64,000 nucleotides of DNA, taken from positions 1 through 64,000 of the forward strand of contig NZ_JAPSLH010000008.1 of the NCBI RefSeq assembly GCF_031180965.1. The letters are read 5' to 3'. The notes under the pieces were generated by a model. It had not been told where the DNA came from, searched no databases, and was given only the letters and a program-made list of their open reading frames with translations. The position numbers and the translations under genes were made by a program. Source of the stretch: Chelativorans sp. (GTDB taxonomy: Bacteria > Pseudomonadota > Alphaproteobacteria > Rhizobiales > Rhizobiaceae). This document shows positions 20,228 to 29,873 of the stretch, piece by piece (the stretch's first letter is position 1; every line of letters begins with the position of its first letter).

Positions 20228-21546
20228 GGCTCGTGCCGCTTGCGATCGGCAAGGGGAGTGACATTTTCCGCCCGCTCCACCGCCGCCGACATTCCTTCGT
20301 CCGCGGGCAGGTGCGGCCCTTCGACCGAGGGTGACGGCGCCGCCTCCTCGCGCGGGGCACGCCGGGCAAGTTCCTCGCGCAGATCGATGGCGCGCAGCAG
20401 CTCGGACGCTGTCATGCGGTCCGCATCGGTCATCGCCTCCTCATTCCGCCGGATCGAGCCATGGACCACCGAAAGAACTCCCACGAACACGGCCGGGAGC
20501 AGATCGATCGAGATGGCGCCGGCCCAGCTCGGCAGGAAATCTGCCGCGTAGCGCAGCACCGCCTCGGCCGAGGAGAGGGGCACGAAGCGCCGCTCCGGCA
20601 CCTTTGGCTGCGCAAGGATTTCTGCTGCGGCATCCGATAGGGCTTTCGACTGTGCGGCAACCGATTCCCGCACCGTCGCCATCACTTGGTCCTGTCGGCC
20701 GGCAAGATCAGGCGAAGCGCCGTCCGCCACCGGCGCGATGAAGCCAGCCGTGAGATCCGCGGCGGCCCGGGCCACCGAAGGTGCGATCGACGTCTGCTCC
20801 AGGGCTGCGACTACGCCGGCAAGTGCCACCGACTCCCGGGCAAAGGCATCCGAGCGCGGCTCGATGGCGCCGCGCGCCGAAACCAGCGCACGCATCGCAG
20901 CAAGCCTCTCCTGCCCCTGCGTGAACAGTCCCGAGACGGTCTCGCGGGACCCCTGGATCGTCTGCTCCAGTTCGCGCATCTGTGCCGACATCTGCGTCAG
21001 GAGCTGCACCACGCTGCCCGAACCGGACGTGCCGGTGAGCGCGCCGGAACTGCGCTCGTCATCGGCAAGCCGCGCGAAGCGCTCCGCCGCGCGCTGGATG
21101 TCCGGCAGCAGCGAGAGAGCGCCGAGCGCGTTGGAATGGGCCTGGTCGAGATCCGCCGTATAATCCTCCAACGATTCAGCCAGGTGCTGCTCTACGGCTG
21201 CGGAACCGGCGAGGGCGGCGGCATTTAACCAGGAGGACATGGCGATGATCATCACCGAGCCGATGCCCATGATGCCCAGCAATGCCAGTCTCGAGCCGCT
21301 ATCCCGCATCTCCGGCACGAAACGCATGAGATAGGTCCAAAAGCCATAGATGCCGACGGACACCGCGGCCGAGTAGATGATCGCAGCGAAGAAGACGAGC
21401 GTAGTCGAGCCGTCGAGCAGGTCGCGCACGCCGAGATAGGTATAAACGCCGCTCGCCAGCGCCAATGTGGCGAGCACGAAGCGCGACATCGTCTCCAGCG
21501 CCGTCACCTGTTCGCGCAGCTGTTTTGCGGCCCGTGCCTCGCTCAT
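20224..21546 (-). CDS. Uncharacterised polytopic membrane protein with long helical domain
   Basis: A 440-residue protein. Four hydrophobic helices lie in the first 120 residues (about 19-37, 47-70, 85-107 and 109-120). A long mostly alpha-helical region follows (120-345: HLAESLEDYTADLDQAHS, MSAQMRELEQTIQGSRETV, SVAAQSKALSDAAAEIL), then another hydrophobic helix (SWAGAISIDLLPAVFVGVLSVVHGSI, about 343-368) and a charged tail. I recognise no family. It is co-encoded with the exported protease that overlaps its stop, so it may be that protease's scaffold or substrate. The start at 21546 was preferred over 21576. Confidence 0.75.
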   Translation of the reverse strand: MSEARAAKQLREQVTALETMSRFVLATLALASGVYTYLGVRDLLDGSTTLVFFAAIIYSAAVSVGIYGFWTYLMRFVPEMRDSGSRLALLGIMGIGSVMIIAMSSWLNAAALAGSAAVEQHLAESLEDYTADLDQAHSNALGALSLLPDIQRAAERFARLADDERSSGALTGTSGSGSVVQLLTQMSAQMRELEQTIQGSRETVSGLFTQGQERLAAMRALVSARGAIEPRSDAFARESVALAGVVAALEQTSIAPSVARAAADLTAGFIAPVADGASPDLAGRQDQVMATVRESVAAQSKALSDAAAEILAQPKVPERRFVPLSSAEAVLRYAADFLPSWAGAISIDLLPAVFVGVLSVVHGSIRRNEEAMTDADRMTASELLRAIDLREELARRAPREEAAPSPSVEGPHLPADEGMSAAVERAENVTPLADRKRHEP

Positions 21547-21594
21547 TGGAATATTACCCCCGCGCTCTGGTTTCACCCGCCCGACCGGAGCGCG

Positions 21595-21939
21595 TCACCG
21601 GCAGGTTGCGGTCGGCACCGGCACGACATTGTCCGGCAGCCCATACATATGGCTGCGTCCGCGCAGCAAAGCGCCGTAGCGGCACGTACCGCCTTCGCGC
21701 AGATAAAGCCGCCCACCATCCTGCTCCAGGTACATCACTTTCGGCCTGGCACCGCCCCCGGCCAGCTGGCCCATGCCGACGAGGATGCGCTTCAAGCCCG
21801 CGGAGCTATGGACCACCAAATTGCCGAAGCTGTCGCCATGGACGCGCTCACAAGCCGCCGCCGGCACCGCCCCTGCCAGAAGCATCGCGGTCAATACCGG
21901 GAAACCTTGTCGGCGGGAAAAATGTCTGCAAAAAGGCAT
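21595..21939 (-). CDS. Small secreted protein of unknown function
   Basis: A 114-residue protein with a signal peptide (residues 1 to about 29, ending GAVPAAA). The mature part has cysteines at its beginning (ACERVHG), near the middle (GGTCRYG) and at the last but one position (TATCR), allowing disulfides in the periplasm. The segment RGRSHMYGLPDNVVPVP is unusual, and I know no family. It is the first gene of the minus-strand cluster that runs 21939 to 19013, 48 bases ahead of the polytopic membrane protein. Confidence 0.68.
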   Translation of the reverse strand: MPFCRHFSRRQGFPVLTAMLLAGAVPAAACERVHGDSFGNLVVHSSAGLKRILVGMGQLAGGGARPKVMYLEQDGGRLYLREGGTCRYGALLRGRSHMYGLPDNVVPVPTATCR

Positions 21940-22088
21940 GCGGGAGGCTCCTTCCTTGCCGCGGGCTCCTCACGCGCCACATTATCGGTTTCCCAACCTT
22001 TGTCACGCCGCTCGCCACGGCCGCTCCAGCGATTGACAGGACAGGTTGAATTCGCCGATTTCTGTGCGCGACAGGAGGATGGAACGCC

Positions 22089-22550
22089 ATGAGCGAAAAT
22101 CACGTCATCGACATCGCGCCGCTGCGGCTCAAGGACGCGCATGTGCTGGCGCCGCTTTTGGCCGATTATACGCAGTCGCTGAAACGTGGCGCGCCTCGCC
22201 GCCCCGATGATTTCTATGCCGAAACGCTGCTGCAGGACCGGGTGGTCGAGGTGGTAGGAGCCCGAGTCGACGGCGCACTGGTGGGGTTTGCCATCTTCTA
22301 TGACCTGCCGGACCCGATCTCCGGCTTGCGGTACGGCCTCGTCGAGCATGTCTATGTGCATCACGACCATCGCGGCAAAGGCATAGCCCGCGCTCTGATC
22401 GATGTGATCGGCGATCAGGCGGAGGAGCGCGGCTGGACACGCCTCGTGCTCCATGCGCCACGCCATCCGGCGGAGGGGAGGAAGCTCTACGAACAGCTTG
22501 CCGTGCCCGCAGATTGGACCATCCATGTGATCCCCTTCGACCGCCGGTAA
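22089..22550 (+). CDS. GNAT-family N-acetyltransferase
   Basis: A 153-residue cytoplasmic acetyltransferase. The acetyl-CoA-binding motif A is VEHVYVHHDHRGKGIARALIDVI (about residues 82-104), with the R-G-K-G-I-A pyrophosphate loop. The first half (HVLAPLLADYTQSLKRG) is typical of small-molecule GNATs. The acceptor is unknown. A strong AGGAGG site lies 9-10 bases ahead of the ATG. It stands alone, divergent from the envelope cluster. Confidence 0.88.
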   Translation: MSENHVIDIAPLRLKDAHVLAPLLADYTQSLKRGAPRRPDDFYAETLLQDRVVEVVGARVDGALVGFAIFYDLPDPISGLRYGLVEHVYVHHDHRGKGIARALIDVIGDQAEERGWTRLVLHAPRHPAEGRKLYEQLAVPADWTIHVIPFDRR

Positions 22551-22878
22551 GCCCAAGCGCCTGGTCCGTCTCATGAGGAAGATCAGCGGAATTCGACTCC
22601 CTCGTCATTCACTCCCTCGCCGCAAGATCGTTAGCCGCGCGCATGCACAGGGCAGCAGGTTGGCGCTTCGAAAGGGCTCGTTGGTCGCACTAGAGCCTGT
22701 ACAGAACTCCAGCCCTCCAGCCGAGGGGCGGCGCGAAGCTTCAATCGATTCAGACACCTGCAGTCGTTCGGCGGGCTTTGACGCACCGCAAAAAGCGCAT
22801 TAGAAAGCGACCAGCCGACGGCTTGAGGCATGGGGGTCTTCCGCCCTGCTGCATCCGCCGGCAGCAAATGGGGAAGCC
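22551..22878. other. Intergenic region before sdhC
   Basis: These 328 bases contain no gene I can support. No strong hairpin, tRNA or repeat is evident. The promoter of the sdh operon should lie here, but I see no clear -35/-10 pair. Confidence 0.5.
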
Positions 22879-23286
22879 ATGAGCAAGTCCGCAGCCACCC
22901 GACCAAGGCCCCTCTCGCCGCATCTGCAGATCTACCGCTTCACGCCCACCATGGCGATGTCGATCCTGCACCGCATCACCGGGATCGCGCTCTTTTTCGG
23001 CACGCTCCTTTTCGTGCTCTGGCTTCTCGCCGCGGCTGGATCCAAGACGCAGTTCGACTTCATCAACGGGCTGTTCGGGTCGATTCTGGGCCGGCTGATC
23101 CTCTTCGGCTATTCCTGGGCGCTCATCCATCATGCGCTGGGCGGCATCCGCCATCTCCTCTGGGATACCGGCCACGGCTTGGAGAAGCATACGTCCAGAA
23201 CCATGGCGATCATGACCCTGATCGGCTCCGTCGTCCTCACCATCGCGTTGTGGGGTGCGGCTTGGGCGCTACGCGGGGGCTTCTGA
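22879..23286 (+). CDS. sdhC: Succinate dehydrogenase cytochrome b556 subunit
   Basis: The 135-residue membrane subunit of complex II, which anchors the flavoprotein/iron-sulfur arm and helps bind haem b and ubiquinone. The family signature RPLSPHLQIYRFTPTMAMSILHRITG is at the N-terminus; three transmembrane helices follow, and the haem-ligand histidine lies in WALIHHALGGIRHLLWD. The length is normal. The expected partner, sdhD, is not present downstream; only 106 bases separate this stop from the sdhA start. Confidence 0.95.
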   Translation: MSKSAATRPRPLSPHLQIYRFTPTMAMSILHRITGIALFFGTLLFVLWLLAAAGSKTQFDFINGLFGSILGRLILFGYSWALIHHALGGIRHLLWDTGHGLEKHTSRTMAIMTLIGSVVLTIALWGAAWALRGGF

Positions 23287-23392
23287 GATATGCGCAAAGC
23301 GCTGCACGACATCGGCCATTTTAGCACGGCTCGCAACCACGCGATCGCGGCTCCATGCCAGGTCCAGAGTTGCCTACGGAGAGTGAACCGGA

Positions 23393-25228
23393 ATGGCTGA
23401 TGCTTCCCAGACAATCGCCGGGCGGGCCTACTCCTATGTCGACCACGCCTTCGATGTGGTGGTGGTCGGAGCCGGCGGCGCCGGATTGCGCGCCACGCTC
23501 GGCATGGCGGAACAGGGGTTGAGGACGGCCTGCATTACGAAAGTTTTCCCGACGCGCTCGCACACGGTGGCGGCGCAGGGCGGCATTGCCGCTTCGCTCC
23601 AGAATATGGGCCCCGACAACTGGCAGTGGCACCTCTATGACACAGTCAAAGGGTCCGATTGGCTGGGTGACGTCGACGCGATGGAGTATCTGGCGCGCGA
23701 AGCCCCGGCAGCCGTCTATGAGCTGGAGCACTATGGCGTGCCCTTCTCGCGCACGGAAGAAGGCAAGATCTATCAGCGCCCCTTCGGCGGCCATATGCAG
23801 AATTTCGGCGCCGGGCCGCCCGTGCAGCGGACCTGTGCCGCCGCCGACCGCACGGGCCACGCTATCCTGCATACTCTTTACGGCCAGTCCGTGAAGCACA
23901 ACGCTCAGTTCTTCGTCGAGTATTTCGCGCTCGACCTCATCATGTCGGATGACGGCGTGTGCACCGGCGTCGTCGCCTGGAACCTAGAGGACGGCACGAT
24001 CCACCGTTTCGCCGCCAAGATGGTGGTGCTGGCGACCGGCGGCTATGGCCGCGCCTATTTCTCATGCACCTCCGCGCATACATGCACGGGCGACGGCAAC
24101 GGCATGATCGCACGGGCCGGCTTGCCGCTTCAGGATATGGAATTCGTGCAGTTCCACCCGACCGGCATCTACGGTGCGGGCTGCCTGATCACCGAGGGCG
24201 TACGTGGCGAGGGCGGATATCTGGTCAACTCCGAAGGCGAGCGCTTCATGGAGCGCTATGCCCCTTCGGCGAAGGACCTTGCCTCGCGCGACGTGGTCTC
24301 CCGCTGCATGATGCTGGAAATCCGCGAGGGGCGCGGGGTCGGCAAAAACAAGGACCACATTTATCTTCACCTTGACCATCTCGACCCGGCGGTGATCCAC
24401 GAGCGCCTGCCCGGCATCGCCGAATCGGCGCGGATCTTCGCCGGCGTCGACGTCACACGCGAGCCGATCCCGGTTCTGCCGACGGTCCACTACAATATGG
24501 GCGGCATTCCCACCAATTACTGGGGCGAGGTGCTGAATCCGACGCCAGGCGATCCGGACGCCGTGGCGCCGGGCCTCATGGCCGTGGGCGAGGCGGCATG
24601 CGCGTCAGTGCACGGAGCGAACCGGCTGGGCTCGAACTCTCTGATCGACCTCGTGGTGTTCGGCCGCGCCGCGGCGATCCGCGCCGGGCAGGTGGTCGAC
24701 CGCAGCTCCAAGGTGCCGGCGGTCAATGAAGCTGCGTGCGAAAAGATCATGGACCGCTTCGACCGCCTGCGCCACGCCAATGGCGGCACACCGACAGCGG
24801 TGCTGCGCGAAAAGATGCAGCGCGCCATGCAGGAAGACGCCGCGGTGTTCCGCACCCAGGAATCGCTGGAACAAGGTTGCCGCCGGATTTCGCAGGTCTG
24901 GGCCGAACTACGGGACATCAAAGTCACCGACCGTTCGGTGATCTGGAACTCGGACCTGATGGAAACGCTTGAGCTTGAGAATCTCATGGCGAACGCGGTG
25001 GTCACGGTTTATTCGGCCGAGGCGCGCAAGGAGAGCCGCGGCGCCCATGCGCGCGAGGACTTCACCGAGCGCGACGACGTCAATTGGCGCAAGCACACGC
25101 TTTCATGGGTGGACCCTGCCGGAAATGTGCGGCTTGGCTACCGTCCGGTGCATACGGAGCCCATGCTCAGACCCGAGGATGGGGGCATCGACCCGGCGAA
25201 GATCGCGCCCAAGGCGCGGGTGTATTAG
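23393..25228 (+). CDS. sdhA: Succinate dehydrogenase flavoprotein subunit
   Basis: A 611-residue subunit that oxidises succinate to fumarate with covalently bound FAD. The dinucleotide fold is [13 protein letters not shown]; the FAD-linking histidine is in [11 protein letters not shown]; active-site parts include [23 protein letters not shown] and [23 protein letters not shown]. Complete and normal in length. A GGAGAG stretch lies upstream of the ATG. It is followed after 59 bases by sdhB. Confidence 0.98.
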   Translation: MADASQTIAGRAYSYVDHAFDVVVVGAGGAGLRATLGMAEQGLRTACITKVFPTRSHTVAAQGGIAASLQNMGPDNWQWHLYDTVKGSDWLGDVDAMEYLAREAPAAVYELEHYGVPFSRTEEGKIYQRPFGGHMQNFGAGPPVQRTCAAADRTGHAILHTLYGQSVKHNAQFFVEYFALDLIMSDDGVCTGVVAWNLEDGTIHRFAAKMVVLATGGYGRAYFSCTSAHTCTGDGNGMIARAGLPLQDMEFVQFHPTGIYGAGCLITEGVRGEGGYLVNSEGERFMERYAPSAKDLASRDVVSRCMMLEIREGRGVGKNKDHIYLHLDHLDPAVIHERLPGIAESARIFAGVDVTREPIPVLPTVHYNMGGIPTNYWGEVLNPTPGDPDAVAPGLMAVGEAACASVHGANRLGSNSLIDLVVFGRAAAIRAGQVVDRSSKVPAVNEAACEKIMDRFDRLRHANGGTPTAVLREKMQRAMQEDAAVFRTQESLEQGCRRISQVWAELRDIKVTDRSVIWNSDLMETLELENLMANAVVTVYSAEARKESRGAHAREDFTERDDVNWRKHTLSWVDPAGNVRLGYRPVHTEPMLRPEDGGIDPAKIAPKARVY

Positions 25229-25287
25229 GCGGTGGAATCCGTCATGTCGGAGCTGAGGCTGGTTGTCCGAAAAGGATCGGCGGAACA

Positions 25288-26070
25288 ATGGTTGAATTTA
25301 CCCTTCCCAAAAACTCCAAGGTCAAACCTGGCAAGGTCTGGCCGAAGCCGGAGGGCGCCACCAATCTGCGCGAATACCGCGTTTATCGCTGGTCGCCGGA
25401 CGATACCGAGAATCCCCGCGTCGACACTTATTACGTCAACCTCGACGATTGCGGGCCGATGGTGCTGGACGGGCTGATCTGGATCAAGAACAAGATCGAT
25501 CCGACGCTCACCTTCCGCCGCTCCTGCCGCGAGGGTATCTGCGGCTCCTGCGCCATGAATATCGACGGCGCGAACACGCTCGCCTGCACGAAGGGCATGG
25601 CCGACGTTCGGGGCGATGCGGTTAGGATCTATCCCCTCCCGCATATGCCCGTCATAAAGGACCTGGTGCCGGACCTCTCGATCCCCTACGCTCAGCTCTC
25701 CTCGATCGAGCCATGGCTGCAGACCGTCACGCCGGAGCCGGCAACCGAGTGGCGGCAGAGCCACGAAGATCGGGCAAAGCTTGATGGCCTCTACGAATGC
25801 ATCCTCTGCTTCTGCTGCCAGACCTCCTGCCCCAGCTACTGGTGGAACGGCGAGCGCTACCTGGGCCCGGCCGTGCTGCTGCAGGCCTATCGTTGGCTGA
25901 TCGATTCGCGCGACGAGGCCACCGGCGAGCGGCTGGACATGCTGGAGGATCCGTTCCGGCTTTACCGCTGCCACACGATCATGAACTGCACCCAGACCTG
26001 CCCTAAGGGGCTCAACCCGGCCAAGGCGATCGCCGAAATCAAGAAGATGATGGTCGAACGTCGGGCCTGA
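25288..26070 (+). CDS. sdhB: Succinate dehydrogenase iron-sulfur subunit
   Basis: A 260-residue subunit that carries electrons from FAD to quinone through three clusters. The [2Fe-2S] cysteines are in [16 protein letters not shown] and NTLACTKG, the [4Fe-4S]/[3Fe-4S] cysteines in [17 protein letters not shown] and [22 protein letters not shown] start it at the ATG at 25288 ([10 protein letters not shown]), the common rhizobial N-terminus; the frame is open further upstream into sdhA. Confidence 0.97.
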   Translation: MVEFTLPKNSKVKPGKVWPKPEGATNLREYRVYRWSPDDTENPRVDTYYVNLDDCGPMVLDGLIWIKNKIDPTLTFRRSCREGICGSCAMNIDGANTLACTKGMADVRGDAVRIYPLPHMPVIKDLVPDLSIPYAQLSSIEPWLQTVTPEPATEWRQSHEDRAKLDGLYECILCFCCQTSCPSYWWNGERYLGPAVLLQAYRWLIDSRDEATGERLDMLEDPFRLYRCHTIMNCTQTCPKGLNPAKAIAEIKKMMVERRA

Positions 26071-26161
26071 GGGGCCGGCAGGCGCCTTCACACAAGTGTG
26101 TTCGCACCGGAATTGTAATACCCGCGGCGCATGTTAGGCTTTCCCGATGCGGAGGTCCAAT

Positions 26162-26800
26162 ATGCTGCGCCGTCTCGCTGCCATTGCTGGCCTTCTTGCA
26201 GCAGGCCTCACGGCGCCGCCGTCTCTTGCCGCGACGAAAACGGCGATCTTCGCCGGCGGCTGCTTCTGGTGCGTCGAAGCGGATTTTGACAAGGTCCCGG
26301 GCGTCATCTCGACCACCTCCGGCTATACGGGGGGCGATACTCCGAACCCGACCTATGATGACTATTCCTCAGGTGGCCACCGCGAAGCGGTGAAGATCGA
26401 TTACGACGACAGCCGCGTCACCTACGAGCACCTCCTCGATGTCTTCTTCCATTCCGTTGACCCGACGGATGCGGGGGGCCAGTTCTGCGACCGCGGCGAA
26501 AGCTACTCGACGGCCATCTATGTGTTGAGCGAGGCTCAACTCCAAACAGCGAAGAAGGCGAAAAAGGCGGCCGAGGAGGAGCTCGGCAGGCCCGTGGTGA
26601 CGCCGGTCCTGCGCGCCTCGACCTTCTGGCCCGCCGAGGACTATCACCAGAACTACTACCAGAGCGAGGAGCGAACCTTCACGCGGTTCGGCTACGTGAC
26701 CAGGGCCGAGGCGTACAAGGGCTACCGCGAGGGCTGCGGGAGGGACGCCCGCCTGAGGGAGGTCTGGGGCGAGGCCGCCCTTCGCGGCATCGCCAAATAA
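26162..26800 (+). CDS. msrA: Peptide-methionine (S)-S-oxide reductase, exported form
   Basis: A 212-residue MsrA that repairs oxidised methionine. The catalytic motif GGCFWCVEADF (about residue 32) is intact. An N-terminal signal peptide (AAIAGLLAAGLTAPPSLAA, about 6-24) suggests periplasmic action. YTGGDTPNPTYDDYSSGGHREAVKIDYD and SVDPTDAGGQFCDRG are conserved substrate-pocket parts. The start at 26162 has GGAGG 6 bases upstream and is better than 26147. No msrB gene is near. It is convergent with the dehydrogenase gene. Confidence 0.95.
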   Translation: MLRRLAAIAGLLAAGLTAPPSLAATKTAIFAGGCFWCVEADFDKVPGVISTTSGYTGGDTPNPTYDDYSSGGHREAVKIDYDDSRVTYEHLLDVFFHSVDPTDAGGQFCDRGESYSTAIYVLSEAQLQTAKKAKKAAEEELGRPVVTPVLRASTFWPAEDYHQNYYQSEERTFTRFGYVTRAEAYKGYREGCGRDARLREVWGEAALRGIAK

Positions 26801-26803
26801 GGT

Positions 26804-27928
26804 CTATATCTTCGCCGCCTCCTGGATACGCTCCATCGCGATCTCCGCGGCGATGTCGTTCGTCGGCCGACCCTCTGCCTGCGAGCGCATGAAGATGTCG
26901 CTCAGGGTCTCCGGAATCTTCCCGATTTTTTCCAACACTGCCTCGCGCCAGTAGCCGTCGGGGGAGAGTTCCGCAGCCACATTGATGAGGCCTCCAGCGT
27001 TAATGACGTAATCAGGCGCGTAAAGGATTCCGCGCTCCATGAGCAGCTGCGCGTCTTCATGGCTGGCGAGCTGGTTGTTGGCGGAGCCCGCGACAATGCG
27101 GGCCTTCAGCGATGGAATGGTCTGCCGCGAAATCACGCTGCCCAAAGCACACGGGGCGAAAACATCAGCCTCCGCGGCGATGATTTCCTCGGGTTTGATG
27201 GCGACCGCCGCAAACGTTTGGCTTGCCTTTTCCACCCGGGCGGCATCGATGTCGGAGACCAGGAGTGCAGCCCCTTCCCCATGCAGCTTCTCGCAGAGCG
27301 ACCAGCCGACGGAGCCGAGGCCCTGAACCGCCACCCGGACGCCTGCGAGGCTCTCCTTACCGTGCCGATGTCTCAGCGCGGCCTTGATACCAAGAAAGAC
27401 GCCTTCGGCGGTGAACGGCGAGGGGTTGCCGCTGCCGCCCTTGGTCGTGCCGACCACGTTCGGCGTGCGGGCGCGCAGGAAGTCCGCGTCGGCGAGCCTC
27501 ATTCCCACATCCTCGGCGGTGATGTACTGGCCTTCCAGACTGGCCAGCATCTCGGCATAGGCTGTCAGCAGGGCCGGAGACTTTTCCGTCTTGGGGTCGG
27601 CGATGATCACCGCCTTTCCGCCGCCCAGAGGCAGGCCGGCCACGGCGGATTTGTAGGTCATCCCGCGCGACAGCCGGAGCGCGTCCGTCAGCGCCGCCTC
27701 GAAACTTTCATGCGGCCATATCCGCGTGCCGCCCAGAGCCGGACCAAGCGTCGTATTGTGGATGGCGACGATTGCGGTCAGGCCGCGCTTCTCGTCTCGG
27801 CCGCACCAGACCCATTCGTGATTGGCGAAGGCCGGAAGGGCGGCGGCTTCGGCGGTGATATCGGAGATCGCCAGACTGCCCGCGCCTGCCGTTCTCCTGA
27901 GAGTCCTCGGTTCCTGAACCTGCAGCAT
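26804..27928 (-). CDS. Glu/Leu/Phe/Val family dehydrogenase (leucine-dehydrogenase-like)
   Basis: A 374-residue NAD-dependent amino-acid dehydrogenase that oxidatively deaminates branched-chain or aromatic amino acids to 2-oxo acids. The glycine-rich substrate loop with the catalytic lysine is SAVAGLPLGGGKAVIIADP; a second lysine segment is RGMTYKSA; the nucleotide fold is VAVQGLGSVGWSL. GSANNQLA and APDYVINAGGLINVA are C-terminal signatures. Length and motifs resemble leucine dehydrogenase more than glutamate dehydrogenase, but the substrate is not proven. GGAGG lies 6 bases before the ATG at 27928. Confidence 0.9.
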   Translation of the reverse strand: MLQVQEPRTLRRTAGAGSLAISDITAEAAALPAFANHEWVWCGRDEKRGLTAIVAIHNTTLGPALGGTRIWPHESFEAALTDALRLSRGMTYKSAVAGLPLGGGKAVIIADPKTEKSPALLTAYAEMLASLEGQYITAEDVGMRLADADFLRARTPNVVGTTKGGSGNPSPFTAEGVFLGIKAALRHRHGKESLAGVRVAVQGLGSVGWSLCEKLHGEGAALLVSDIDAARVEKASQTFAAVAIKPEEIIAAEADVFAPCALGSVISRQTIPSLKARIVAGSANNQLASHEDAQLLMERGILYAPDYVINAGGLINVAAELSPDGYWREAVLEKIGKIPETLSDIFMRSQAEGRPTNDIAAEIAMERIQEAAKI

Positions 27929-28066
27929 GGCATTCCTCCCGAATGTCTCATCTGCATGGAATCTAGGCCCGCCAGCGAGTTTTTGATTGCTAAGTGAAGC
28001 TGTTCCGCGAACGCACGTTGCGTTCGCGGAGCGTTGTCTGTTCAAAAAGTGCGGCCGTAGCCCCCG

Positions 28067-28507
28067 CTAGGCGAATCGGGCGTCAAGCGTTATGGCGATC
28101 GCACTAAGCGCTCTGGAAACAGGGCAGTTTTCCTTCGCCTTGTTTGCGAATTCCCTGAACTTCTCCTCATCCAGGCCCGGCACCTTGCCGACGACGGAGA
28201 GCGCGCTGCCGCGGATCTCAAAGCCGCCGCCCTGCTTCGGCTGCAAGTCGATCTCGGCCTTCACGTCGAGGGATTCGGCCGGTGTGCCGCTTTCCGCCAG
28301 CGCGTGCGCGAGCGCCATGGAAAAGCAGGACGCGTGTGCGGCCGCAATCAGCTCCTCCGGATTGGTGCCGGCCCGGCCGGTCTCATCCTCAAAGCGCGCC
28401 TTGAAGGAGAGCGGAAGGTCTCCGAGAGCTCCGCTCTGCGTGCCCGTGAGCCTGCCCGAGCCGCTGGTGAGAGAACCTTTCCAGGTTACATTGGCGTGGC
28501 GCTTCAT
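28067..28507 (-). CDS. osmC: OsmC-family peroxiredoxin-like protein
   Basis: A 146-residue thiol peroxidase of the OsmC/Ohr family that reduces organic hydroperoxides. Two conserved cysteines are visible, in AAAHASCFSMALAHAL (about 61) and in KENCPVSRALSA (about 128). The N-terminus ANVTWKGSLTSGSGRLTG is typical of OsmC rather than Ohr. It follows the FAD monooxygenase gene by 30 bases on the same strand, so the two may be co-transcribed. Confidence 0.93.
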   Translation of the reverse strand: MKRHANVTWKGSLTSGSGRLTGTQSGALGDLPLSFKARFEDETGRAGTNPEELIAAAHASCFSMALAHALAESGTPAESLDVKAEIDLQPKQGGGFEIRGSALSVVGKVPGLDEEKFREFANKAKENCPVSRALSAIAITLDARFA

Positions 28508-28537
28508 CCCTGTCTCCTTCGTTGCCGATCAACCAAT

Positions 28538-29785
28538 TCAGATTGCCTCGCCTTGCAGCAGGCGCGGTGTGCCCCCCGTCAGGCCCGAGGCTTGCCTGAC
28601 GAAAAAGTCCTTGATGCCAGGCACCCGGTCCACGAGGCCAAGGCCTATGTCCCGGATCGCCCTCACCGGCGCGAAGTCATTTGAGAAGAGGCGGTTGAGG
28701 GCGTCCGTCGTCACGCCCATTTGCACCGTGTCAAAGCGGCGCCAGCGCTCATAGCGCTGCAGCACATCGAGCGCGCCGATATCCTCCCCCAGCCGGTCCG
28801 CTTCCACCAGGACCTGGGCGAGCGCCGCTGCGTCCTTGAAGCCAAGATTGAGCCCCTGGCCGGCGATCGGATGAATCCCGTGAGCGGCATCGCCCGCAAG
28901 CGCGAAGCGCGGGCGCACGAAGTCGCGCGCCAGCGTCAGGCCCAGTGGCCAGGCGCGGCGCGGGCCCTCGACGCGGATGTCACCGAGCTTTAAGCCAAAC
29001 CTCTGCTCCAACTCCAGCTCGAAGACGAAATCGTCCTCCGCCACAAGTCGCTCGGCATCCTCCGTGCGCTCGGTCCAGACGATGGAGGAGCGATTGCCCT
29101 TGAGCGGCAGCGTGGCGAAAGGTCCGGCCGGCAGGAAATGCTCTTCCGCCCGGCCGTTATGCGGACGCTCATGCGCCACGGTGCAGACAATGCCCGACTG
29201 GCCGTATTCCCAGCGCACCGTGCGGATGCCGGCCATGTCGCGCAGGCGCGACTTGACTCCGTCGGCGGCGATCAGCACGCGCGTGCGGCAGGAAGTTCCG
29301 TTCGCCAGCCGAACCGTGACCGCCGCCGGCTCCACCTCGAAACCCTCGACGGCCAAACCTTGCATGATATCGATGCCGAGTTCCCCGGCGCGACGGCGCA
29401 GCGCGCCGGTCAGTTCGCGGTTCATGACCATGTGTGCGAAGGGCTCGCCCGGCGCCGCCTCGCCGCCGAAGGTGAGGAAGACCGGGCGCACGGGATCGGA
29501 GGTGCGCGAATCGGTGATCACCATTTCCGTAATGGGCTGCGCTTCCGCGGCGATCTCGTCCCAGCAACCGAGCTGGCGCAACATGCGGGCAGCCGCGGCC
29601 GCAATCGCCGAGGCGCGGCCGTCGCGCTGCCACACGCCTTCGGGTGCCGCATCCACGACCAGCACCTTCAGGCCCGGCCGGGCATGGCGAATCGAGACGG
29701 CGATGGCCAGGCCCACATAGCCGGCGCCGGCAATCATCACGTCGAAGGGTCCGCTTAAACGTGCATCCGCCGTCGTCGCGCTCAT
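28538..29785 (-). CDS. UbiH/UbiF/Coq6-family FAD monooxygenase
   Basis: A 415-residue aromatic-ring hydroxylase, probably one of the ubiquinone-ring hydroxylases. The FAD fold is VMIAGAGYVGLAIAVSI near the N-terminus; the DG motif is VLIAADGVKSRLRDMAG; the second FAD motif is FALAGDAAHGIHPIAGQGLNLGFKDAAAL. Rhizobial genomes usually contain several such proteins (UbiL/UbiM types), and the hydroxylated position is not clear here. The start at 29785 follows GGAG at 9 bases. It is divergent from tesB (88 bases apart). Confidence 0.9.
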   Translation of the reverse strand: MSATTADARLSGPFDVMIAGAGYVGLAIAVSIRHARPGLKVLVVDAAPEGVWQRDGRASAIAAAAARMLRQLGCWDEIAAEAQPITEMVITDSRTSDPVRPVFLTFGGEAAPGEPFAHMVMNRELTGALRRRAGELGIDIMQGLAVEGFEVEPAAVTVRLANGTSCRTRVLIAADGVKSRLRDMAGIRTVRWEYGQSGIVCTVAHERPHNGRAEEHFLPAGPFATLPLKGNRSSIVWTERTEDAERLVAEDDFVFELELEQRFGLKLGDIRVEGPRRAWPLGLTLARDFVRPRFALAGDAAHGIHPIAGQGLNLGFKDAAALAQVLVEADRLGEDIGALDVLQRYERWRRFDTVQMGVTTDALNRLFSNDFAPVRAIRDIGLGLVDRVPGIKDFFVRQASGLTGGTPRLLQGEAI

Positions 29786-29873
29786 ATTTGCGTTCTCCGC
29801 CTTTTCCCGCCGCCTTGACTTCCCGCGCCGCCTTCGGTTTGTCAGCCCTACCGCAATTCTGCCGGAGAGCGAC

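Noticed and set aside
26090-26110. CACAC/GTGTG hairpin after sdhB as terminator
   Set aside because: The stem is 5 bp and no T-run follows; I do not list it as a terminator.
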